From positions 1 to 5,635 of the forward strand of contig DATIFQ010000503.1 of the NCBI GenBank assembly GCA_035455185.1: a DNA stretch of 5,635 bases, read 5' to 3'. This stretch comes from JAEHDI01 sp035455185 (GTDB lineage: Bacteria > Acidobacteriota > Terriglobia > Bryobacterales > Bryobacteraceae). Shown piece by piece: positions 1 through 5,067 of this stretch (positions within the stretch are counted from its first letter, which is position 1; each line of letters begins with the position of its first letter). The position numbers and the translations under genes are program-made. The notes beneath the pieces were generated by a model that worked only from the letters and a program-made list of their open reading frames with translations, ran no database searches and was not told the origin of the DNA.

Positions 1-534
1 CTCGAAGCCCTGGTTGCGGCCGGTTGTGCGGAGATCACGGTCGATGAGCCCTCGATGAGCTGCTATGCCTGGCGCGAGGACACGAGCCGCTTCGTCGACA
101 TCTTCAATCGCACGGTGGAGCCGGTCTTCGGGAAATGCCGCTTATCCACACATCTTTGCTTCGGAAACTATAAGGGGAGGGCCGTTGGCCCCCGCCGCTA
201 CGCGCGGATGTTTCCCGCCTTTCTCAATTTCAAGGTGGATGAGATCCACCTTGAGATGGCCAGCCGCGAGTTCGCCGAGATCGAGATCGTCGCCGAAATC
301 GCCCGCTCGAAGGACGTGGCTGTCGGCATCATCGACGTCAAGAGCTACTACATCGAGACAGTGGAGGACGTCGCCGCCCGCGTTCGCCGCTGCCTGGAAT
401 ACGCGCCCGCCGCCCGGCTGTCCTTTACGCCGGATTGCGGTCTCAGCCAGACCGCCCGATGGGCCGCTCGTCAGAAACTGGCCAACATGGTGGCGGGTGT
501 CCGCGTCGTGCGCCGGGAACTGGGGCTCGAATGA
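1..534 (+). CDS. MetE-like cobalamin-independent methionine synthase family protein, C-terminal part (5' end outside window)
   Basis: The frame is open from base 1, so this is a 177-residue C-terminal fragment; the Met at 55 is internal. It matches the catalytic barrel of cobalamin-independent methionine synthase (MetE/COG0620), which uses zinc to activate a thiol (homocysteine in MetE) for methyl transfer. Visible landmarks, in fragment numbering, are VDEPS (14-18), matching the family's IDEPA; the zinc pair H51-x-C53 in THLCF; E85 in HLEMAS; and C146 in PDCGL. Together these are the four MetE zinc-ligand positions, so the site looks intact. IIDVKS (110-115) sits where MetE has its DIHSP segment. 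The protein may be a short core-MetE form (about 310-375 aa) or a two-domain MetE; the missing N-terminus decides this. The methyl donor and acceptor cannot be read from the fragment, and related proteins include epoxyalkane:CoM transferases and folate-independent methionine synthases. Its stop overlaps the next gene's start. Family is firm, substrate is not. Confidence 0.88.
   Translation, partial: LEALVAAGCAEITVDEPSMSCYAWREDTSRFVDIFNRTVEPVFGKCRLSTHLCFGNYKGRAVGPRRYARMFPAFLNFKVDEIHLEMASREFAEIEIVAEIARSKDVAVGIIDVKSYYIETVEDVAARVRRCLEYAPAARLSFTPDCGLSQTARWAARQKLANMVAGVRVVRRELGLE
531..534 (+). other. ATGA stop/start overlap, translational coupling site
   Basis: The TGA of the MetE-like gene (532-534) shares bases with the ATG of the ROK gene (531-533). 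The only Shine-Dalgarno-like sequence ahead of this ATG is GGGG at 522-525, five bases upstream and inside the preceding gene. This arrangement usually means that ribosomes finishing the first gene re-initiate on the second, so the two proteins are probably made together. Confidence 0.85.
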
Positions 535-1466
535 CACTACTTGGCATAGACATCGGCGGCACGAGAATCAAGGCGGGACGCGTCGATTCGTCGGGGCACA
601 TCGAGGCATCCAGCGGCGTCCCCACTCCGGCGAGCCTGCCGGCGCTCCGTGAGGCGCTGATAGCGCTGGTACGCGAGCTTTCCGAAAAGTCGCCTCCCTC
701 CGCCGTCGGCTTCGCCTGCAAAGGCATCATCAATCCGGACACCACCCGCGTGGAGTCCTTGCCGGGAACGGTGTCGTTCCTCGAAGGTCACGTTCTCAAG
801 GACCTGATTGCGAACGTGCTCCCGGCCGGCGCTCCCGTATTCGCCGATAACGACGCCCGTGCGGCCATGGCAGGCGAACTCGCCTGGGGCGCCGCCCGCG
901 GGCATGCCAACACGCTCATGCTGACACTCGGTACCGGTGTCGGCGGCGCGGTTGTGGTGGGCGGGAAGCTACTCCGTGGAGCGTGGGGCGCGGCCGGCCA
1001 CCTCGGCCACGTTACCGTGGACCCGGACGGCTCACCCTGTATCTGCGGCAGCCACGGCTGCATCGAGACCGTCTTTTCCGCGCGCGCCATCGAAGCCGAG
1101 GCGTTTGCCGCGGCGCATCGCGGATGCGACACGGTGCTCACCGCCGAGCTCGAGCGCGGAACACTTACCTGCGAGGCCGTCTTTCGCGCCGCGCGGGAGG
1201 GCGACGAGATCGCCCGGCGAATCATCGCCCGGGCCACGAAGGCGCTCGGAGCGGCGATTGCCGGTCTCTTCCATGCATTCGATCCCGAAATCATGATCCT
1301 CGGCGGCCAGATCGCGGAGGCGGGCGAGTCCCTCTTCGACGCGCTTCGCGAGGAGACGGCGTGGCGCACGCAACGGCTCCTTCGCAGGCGGATTCCGATC
1401 GTTCCCGCGCAACTCGGCGATCGGGCAGGCATTGTAGGGGCCGCCGCCCTGACGCTCGGGATGTAG
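531..1466 (+). CDS. ROK-family sugar kinase (glucokinase-like), atypical sugar-binding motif
   Basis: A complete 311-residue cytoplasmic kinase of usual ROK length, expected to phosphorylate a hexose or N-acetylhexosamine with ATP. The start at 531 puts the ATP phosphate-binding motif DIGGT at residues 7-11, as is normal; a longer in-frame start at 435 would add 32 residues of non-ROK sequence inside the upstream gene. N107-D108 in ADNDAR carries the catalytic Asp. LGTGVGG (133-139) is the second phosphate loop. The ROK zinc knuckle is complete: H160 plus CxCGxxGC with C170, C172 and C177, followed by E179. LGGQI (257-261) is the C-terminal adenosine-side motif. Two oddities are seen: residue 157 is His (GHLGH), where ROK kinases normally have Glu (GExGH) contacting the sugar hydroxyls; and residues 60-66 read GFACKGI, where the family usually has a GxPG-type turn. 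There is no N-terminal helix-turn-helix, so it is a kinase rather than a ROK repressor. The sugar is unknown; it is co-translated with the MetE-like gene. Confidence 0.92.
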   Translation: MTLLGIDIGGTRIKAGRVDSSGHIEASSGVPTPASLPALREALIALVRELSEKSPPSAVGFACKGIINPDTTRVESLPGTVSFLEGHVLKDLIANVLPAGAPVFADNDARAAMAGELAWGAARGHANTLMLTLGTGVGGAVVVGGKLLRGAWGAAGHLGHVTVDPDGSPCICGSHGCIETVFSARAIEAEAFAAAHRGCDTVLTAELERGTLTCEAVFRAAREGDEIARRIIARATKALGAAIAGLFHAFDPEIMILGGQIAEAGESLFDALREETAWRTQRLLRRRIPIVPAQLGDRAGIVGAAALTLGM

Positions 1467-1470
1467 GTTT

Positions 1471-3264
1471 CTATTTCAGCAGTTCGTTGATCTCCCGGAC
1501 GGCCTTCACATCGAACTTCGGCTTGCGGTCATAGGTCAGCATGCCGTTAATTTCCTGCTCCACATCGGTCAGTTGCGTGTAGCACACGCCGGCAAAGGCG
1601 GGGATCTTCGCGATGGCCTCATAGAGCCCCCGCAGACGGGCCAGCGCCGCTTCGGGCGTCTTCTCCACGCCGGAGTAGCCCCAGGCGTCAGCCGGTACCT
1701 GGGCGCCCGGCGGGATGTAGGCGATACCGCCGAACTCCGACAGCAGGATCGGAGTGCCGTTGTACTCGTAGCCGGGGACCAGGGTCGCACGGCTGACGTT
1801 CGGCATCCGGAAACCCGGCTTTCCGAGGTCCTTGTACTTCTCGTAGAGGAGGTCGCCGCTCCGGGCGTAGTCGTGCATTGCAAAGAGGTCCGTCGTATCG
1901 ACGTGCTCCCAACCGTCGTTGTCCACCACCGGGCGCGTGGCGTCGAGCGATCTGGTCAGGGTATAGAGGGCCTTGAGGTGATTCTGCTGCCGGGAATCGA
2001 GCAGGTTGGGCACGCCCCAGCTTTCGTTGATCGGCACCCACATGATCACCGACGGATGGTTGTAGTCGCGATCGACCACTTGAATCCACTCGGCGGTGAA
2101 CCGGCTCACGTAATCTTCGTCGAACTCGAACGCGTTCGCCATCTCGTCGGAGACATAGAAGCCCATCTTGTCCGCCCAATAGAGAAACCTTGGGTCTTCG
2201 AGCTTCTGGTGCTTCCTCACGCCGTTGAATCCCATCTCCTTGGCGATGCGGATGTCATACTGGATCGCTTCGTCTGTCGGTGGCGTGAGCGTGCTTTCGG
2301 GCCAGTAGCCCTGGTCGAGAAGCATCTTCAGATACGTCGGACGTCCGTTGATCAGGACCCGGCCGTTTCCGGTCGAAACCGAGCGAAACCCAAAGTACGA
2401 TTGAACCCGATCCACCACCGCGCCGCCGCGGCGCAATTCAAAGGTCACCTCATAAAGGTTTGGCGCATTCACCGACCAGAGCTTGGGCTCATTCACAAGC
2501 AGCGCCAGTGCGACCCTCCGCTCGTCCGCGCGAACCATGCCTGAGCTCACGGCGTCTTTGCCTGAGCGGATGACTGCGTGAAACTCGGCGCCTGGCTGGT
2601 AGCGAGCGATCGCGGCGTCGAATCGCACGGTACCGTCGTTCGACGGCGTGATCCGAACCTTTTCGAAGTAGCTTTCGCCCGCCGCTTCGAGCCAGACGGG
2701 CTGCCAGATGCCGGTCGTCCGGGTGTAGAAGATCCCCTCCGATTGCGGTTCCCAATACTGTTTTCCGCGAGGCACGGTCCGATCGGTTGGCGGGTCCTCC
2801 GCCCTCACGGTCAACACGTTCGGACCGGCTTTCAGGAGCGGTGTGACGTCAATCGAGAAGGGAACGTGCCCGCCGGTGTGGCTGGCGGCGCGCTGTCCGT
2901 TTACCCACACGATCGAGCGGTAGTCCACTGCGCCGAAGTTCAAAAGCACCCGCTTCCCCTTCCAGGCGTCGGGCACGCTGAAGCTGCGGCGGTACCAAAC
3001 CCAGGGGTGGAACGACGTGTCCGCGATGCCGCTTAGCTTGCTCTCAAAGCAGTACGGAACCAGGATCGTGCGGCTGAACTTCTTCGCTCCCGAAGCCCAG
3101 TTCTGCTCGAACCCCACGTTGGCGTCGTCAAATTCAAACTCCCACCGGCCGTTGAGTGTCAGCCACTGCTCGCGCTGGAACTGCGGCTGCGGATACTCGG
3201 AACGCGGAATCTCCTGTGCGCACAACACGGAGACGGTAAATAAGAACAGGATTACTTTTTTCAT
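1471..3264 (-). CDS. Secreted glycoside hydrolase family 2 (beta-galactosidase-like)
   Basis: A 597-residue retaining glycosidase that probably acts outside the cytoplasm on a beta-linked sugar. The start at 3264 gives a clean signal peptide: KK at 2-3, a hydrophobic core at 4-14, and likely signal peptidase I cleavage after LCA (17). An in-frame ATG at 3276 would add only MVFT and is a real alternative; the frame continues to a TTG at 3366, but that runs into the divergent gene. Domains in order are the jelly-roll sugar-binding domain (about 35-200, with LNGRWEF and the VNG turn at 121-123), an Ig-like domain (about 205-297) and a TIM barrel (about 300-597). The acid/base is E414 in the INESWG motif after HPSVIMW; the nucleophile is E510 in LLSEFGG. 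The chain ends with the barrel, near beta-glucuronidase length (about 600 aa), but the glucuronidase NxK motif is not seen. TQLTDVEQE (563-571) is typical of GH2 proteins annotated beta-galactosidase. Cys16 is not in a proper lipobox. Substrate is unassigned. Confidence 0.93.
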   Translation of the reverse strand: MKKVILFLFTVSVLCAQEIPRSEYPQPQFQREQWLTLNGRWEFEFDDANVGFEQNWASGAKKFSRTILVPYCFESKLSGIADTSFHPWVWYRRSFSVPDAWKGKRVLLNFGAVDYRSIVWVNGQRAASHTGGHVPFSIDVTPLLKAGPNVLTVRAEDPPTDRTVPRGKQYWEPQSEGIFYTRTTGIWQPVWLEAAGESYFEKVRITPSNDGTVRFDAAIARYQPGAEFHAVIRSGKDAVSSGMVRADERRVALALLVNEPKLWSVNAPNLYEVTFELRRGGAVVDRVQSYFGFRSVSTGNGRVLINGRPTYLKMLLDQGYWPESTLTPPTDEAIQYDIRIAKEMGFNGVRKHQKLEDPRFLYWADKMGFYVSDEMANAFEFDEDYVSRFTAEWIQVVDRDYNHPSVIMWVPINESWGVPNLLDSRQQNHLKALYTLTRSLDATRPVVDNDGWEHVDTTDLFAMHDYARSGDLLYEKYKDLGKPGFRMPNVSRATLVPGYEYNGTPILLSEFGGIAYIPPGAQVPADAWGYSGVEKTPEAALARLRGLYEAIAKIPAFAGVCYTQLTDVEQEINGMLTYDRKPKFDVKAVREINELLK

Positions 3265-3277
3265 GGTAAACACCATG
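3262..3277 (-). repeat. Inverted repeat spanning both candidate start codons of the GH2 gene
   Basis: CATGGT (3262-3267) and ACCATG (3272-3277) are perfect 6-bp inverted arms around a 4-base loop (3268-3271). On the GH2 mRNA this would fold as a small hairpin. The upstream arm holds the ATG at 3276-3274 and the downstream arm holds the in-frame ATG at 3264-3262. The flanking bases (3278 and 3261) do not extend pairing. As DNA it could be a short palindromic operator instead. That the repeat exists is seen; a regulatory role is inference. Confidence 0.5.
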
Positions 3278-3325
3278 CATCTTATCTCAAGTCCTTGCGG
3301 CCATCTGCCGATCAACAGGAGTGGA
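3265..3325. promoter_or_regulatory. Short divergent control region between GH2 and lytic transglycosylase genes
   Basis: These 61 bases are all that separates the two start codons. The region must hold the 5' leaders and probably control sequence for both genes, unless promoters lie inside the opposing coding regions. I looked for -35/-10 pairs both ways; on the minus strand a TAAGAT (3285-3280) resembles a -10 box, but no -35 hexamer sits at proper spacing, so no promoter is called. On the minus strand the nearest Shine-Dalgarno-like sequence, AAGGA (3296-3292), lies 15 bases from the ATG at 3276 and 27 from that at 3264, too far for standard use. Confidence 0.45.
3317..3321 (+). promoter_or_regulatory. 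Ribosome binding site of the lytic transglycosylase gene
   Basis: AGGAG sits 4 bases before the ATG at 3326. This is a slightly short spacing, but it is the only good Shine-Dalgarno sequence nearby. It supports 3326 over the in-frame ATGs at 3263 and 3275, which would put hydrophilic sequence ahead of the signal peptide. A GTG at 3332 (spacing 10) would also fit this site and would shorten the protein by two residues. Confidence 0.65.
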
Positions 3326-4000
3326 ATGCGTGTGATCCCTCTGTTGCTCGCCGCGTCTCTGGCCAAACTCGCGGCACAATCGCAGGACCCGTACGAAGCC
3401 GCCCGCGTGGCGATGGAGACTTCGATTGAAAGCCAGCGTGCCGCGATACGGAAACAGGTCCGGTCCGCGCAGGCTCCAGGTCATTCGTTCTTCAGCGTTC
3501 CTTGGGCCGAGGAGTCAGACGCGCCACGTCTGGCGGTTCCTGTTGCCGCACAGGAGTGCGATCCCGTGCCACCGGAACAGATCGGTCCACTCATCGACGA
3601 GGTCTCCAAACGGGAAGGCCTTACCCCGGACCTCCTGCGGGCCGTTATCGAGAAGGAATCGGACTTCCGGCCGTGCGCCGTTTCCGCCAAGGGGGCCCGA
3701 GGGCTGATGCAGTTAATGCCCGCCACTGCGGGACAGCTCGGCGTCACCGATCCCTTCGACCCGAGGCAAAACGTCGGCGCCGGCGCCAGGTTCCTGCGCC
3801 AGCTTCTGGACCGCTATAGCGGCGACCTGTCGTTGGCCTTGGGCGCCTACAATGCGGGTCCGGGCCGGGTAGATTTCTTCGGCGGCGTGCCCGCGATCGC
3901 CGAAACGCTGAAGTACGTCTTCGACATTCAGGAAAAGCTCAAGCCGGCTGAGCTCCTCGCGCCTTCCGCCGATTCCATGCTCGCGCCGCCGCAACCATGA
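3326..4000 (+). CDS. Exported SLT-domain lytic transglycosylase
   Basis: A small, 224-residue peptidoglycan-cleaving enzyme expected to cut the MurNAc-GlcNAc bond in the periplasm by the non-hydrolytic 1,6-anhydro route. The signal peptide covers residues 1-17 (Arg at 2, hydrophobic VIPLLLAASLA, likely cleavage after KLAA). Residues 18-80 are a polar linker with no domain I recognise, starting with an Ala/Glu/Arg-rich, probably helical part (about 22-50). The SLT domain spans about 85-200, with the catalytic Glu at 111 in the ES motif (EKESDF), GLMQLMP at 126-132 and AYNAGP at 174-179, all canonical for Slt/MltC-type enzymes. C78 and C117 flank the first catalytic helix and could form a disulfide after export. 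The tail (205-224) is Pro/Ala-rich. It is divergent from the GH2 gene, and its last 20 or so codons overlap the convergent acyltransferase gene. No LysM or other wall-binding domain is present. It could serve wall turnover or assembly of an envelope machine; nothing in the neighbourhood decides. Confidence 0.93.
   Translation: MRVIPLLLAASLAKLAAQSQDPYEAARVAMETSIESQRAAIRKQVRSAQAPGHSFFSVPWAEESDAPRLAVPVAAQECDPVPPEQIGPLIDEVSKREGLTPDLLRAVIEKESDFRPCAVSAKGARGLMQLMPATAGQLGVTDPFDPRQNVGAGARFLRQLLDRYSGDLSLALGAYNAGPGRVDFFGGVPAIAETLKYVFDIQEKLKPAELLAPSADSMLAPPQP
3939..4000. other. 62-bp convergent 3' coding overlap
   Basis: The transglycosylase (+) ends with TGA at 3998-4000 and the acyltransferase (-) ends with TGA at 3941-3939, so roughly the last 20 codons of each gene are antisense to the other. 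No terminator-like hairpin followed by a T-run is visible on either strand here, so transcripts from the two genes probably overlap at their 3' ends. Confidence 0.8.
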
Positions 4001-5027
4001 CCGATAGCAGCGCGGCGCTGGCCAGCGCGCACCAGCCCGGCCCCATCGACTTTCCAGCCGCATCGGCGAGGCTTCTGCCTCCGAACACCGGGGCGAACAG
4101 GACCGTCAGGTGAGCGACATACACAAATAGCGACTCCCGGCTGACCAGAAAGAGCCACGACTTCCCAGACTGCCGCCGCCGGTCCACCAGCCAACAGACG
4201 CATAGAAGGAGGAACACCAGCCCAAGGCGCAGAAAGAATGTCCGAGGATCGGCCTGCCATGGTATTTCGGTTCTGCCTGGCGCCAACGGCAACTCCGGCA
4301 GCGCGAGACCGAGCGCGACGAACACGGCGGCCAACCCGGACAGGCGGAGCATGAACGTCCGTTCCATCTCCCGCTCTCGTGCCGCGAGAAATGACGATGC
4401 GCACAGCGCCCCCGCCAGCATGAACCCGCTCCACGGAAACACCGGGAACAGCGAGTTGAGTCCGTCATTGAAGTATGCCGCCAGCGGGGCCGGCAAGTAC
4501 TCGTCGAATCGGATGCTCCACATCCAGGGAGCCGCAAGCGTCGCCATTATCGCACCAGACAGAAGCCACCATCGTCGGATCGTGGGGGATCGCAGAAGCA
4601 TCAGGCCTGCCAGCAGGAACAGCCAGGTGACGCAGATGCAGTGCAGAACGTCCACTTGAATCAGAGGCAGCCAGTCCTTGCGTGTGAGGCTGCTCCAGGG
4701 TTTGCCGAAAACGGCAGGAGGAACGTGAAGCACATAGGCGATCAGCCAGACCACACCGATCCGGCGAAGCTGTATCCAAAAAGTCCGTCCGAAAGTTCGA
4801 AACTCGGGCACTTTGCGTTCCGCCGACACCAGGAACACAAAGCCGGAAATAAACAGGAACGACGGAGCGACCAGCCCGTTGACAAAATTCAGAACACGGA
4901 ACCAGCCGGTTTGGCGGAGGCCTTCCGACAGCATCGCATTGAAGACATGAGTTTCAATCATCACCACCAGCGCGAGGCCGCGCAGCCGGTCGGCGAACAG
5001 CAGCCGGCTCCTCGTCGGGGAAGGCAC
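3939..5027 (-). CDS. Multi-pass membrane acyltransferase, DUF1624/HGSNAT-like
   Basis: A 362-residue integral membrane protein with about ten hydrophobic segments by eye: roughly 16-33, 48-68, 88-106, 124-145, 153-170, 194-213, 228-244, 265-282, 292-312 and 331-350. The N-terminus has the family pattern: ADRLRGLA (12-19), then a membrane helix with H27 in MIETHVFN, then NFVNGLVAPSFLFISG (47-62). VDVLH (125-129), FPWSGFMLAG (197-206) and YVAHL (303-307) also match this group, which is related to heparan-alpha-glucosaminide N-acetyltransferase. Such proteins are thought to move acyl, often acetyl, groups across the membrane onto glycans; H27 is the best candidate catalytic His. The acceptor is unknown. 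The start is a GTG at 5027 without a visible Shine-Dalgarno; the frame stays open upstream, so the start is uncertain, but the N-terminal motif limits any error to a few residues. It lies 40 bases after the DinB-fold gene, probably in one transcript. Confidence 0.8.
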   Translation of the reverse strand: MPSPTRSRLLFADRLRGLALVVMIETHVFNAMLSEGLRQTGWFRVLNFVNGLVAPSFLFISGFVFLVSAERKVPEFRTFGRTFWIQLRRIGVVWLIAYVLHVPPAVFGKPWSSLTRKDWLPLIQVDVLHCICVTWLFLLAGLMLLRSPTIRRWWLLSGAIMATLAAPWMWSIRFDEYLPAPLAAYFNDGLNSLFPVFPWSGFMLAGALCASSFLAAREREMERTFMLRLSGLAAVFVALGLALPELPLAPGRTEIPWQADPRTFFLRLGLVFLLLCVCWLVDRRRQSGKSWLFLVSRESLFVYVAHLTVLFAPVFGGRSLADAAGKSMGPGWCALASAALLSVMVAAARAWNRRKARGAQPA

Positions 5028-5067
5028 GGAAGTGGCGCGGGAATGGGGTAGGATCAGCGTCTTCTGC

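Noticed and set aside
435..530. N-terminal extension of the ROK kinase by 32 residues
   Set aside because: The extra residues lie inside the MetE-like gene and look unlike ROK proteins. Starting at 531 places DIGGT at residues 7-11, as is normal for the family.
65..652. A 195-codon + strand frame overlapping the MetE-like and ROK genes
   Set aside because: It is out of frame with both genes, rich in Arg/Ser/Pro and has no recognisable motif.
788..1432. A 214-codon minus-strand frame opposite the ROK kinase
   Set aside because: Its composition (Ser/Ala/Arg/Pro-rich) is that of a shadow frame, and the opposite strand encodes an unmistakable ROK kinase.
1573..2544. A 323-codon open frame on the + strand, antisense to the GH2 gene
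   Set aside because: It lies wholly opposite a gene with clear family motifs and catalytic residues, and its translation resembles no family. Long antisense frames are common in GC-rich DNA.
3262..3312. Lipoprotein signal for the GH2 protein at Cys16
   Set aside because: The residues before the Cys are S-V-L, and Leu at -1 does not fit the lipobox. Ordinary signal peptidase I cleavage after LCA fits better.
3017..3325. Upstream extension of the transglycosylase frame
   Set aside because: It would overlap the GH2 signal-peptide region and bury the transglycosylase signal peptide internally. The AGGAG at 3317-3321 supports the start at 3326.
3265..3325. Sigma-70-like promoter for the GH2 gene using TAAGAT as -10
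   Set aside because: No -35 hexamer is found 16-18 bases upstream; TTGATC further up is 25 bases away.
3265..3366. Extension of the GH2 frame to a TTG at 3366
   Set aside because: It would overlap the divergent transglycosylase start and place non-signal sequence ahead of a good Lys-Lys signal peptide. The small extension to 3276 is kept as an alternative.
3997..4113. A 38-codon + strand frame starting in an ATGA overlap with the transglycosylase stop
   Set aside because: It is entirely antisense to the acyltransferase gene, has no recognisable motif and no Shine-Dalgarno. The ATGA arises by chance from the CC-ATG-A sequence.
4703..4716. 5-bp inverted repeat (TGCCG / CGGCA) with an AAAA loop
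   Set aside because: It lies inside the acyltransferase coding region, has no following T-run, and is short enough to be expected by chance in GC-rich sequence.
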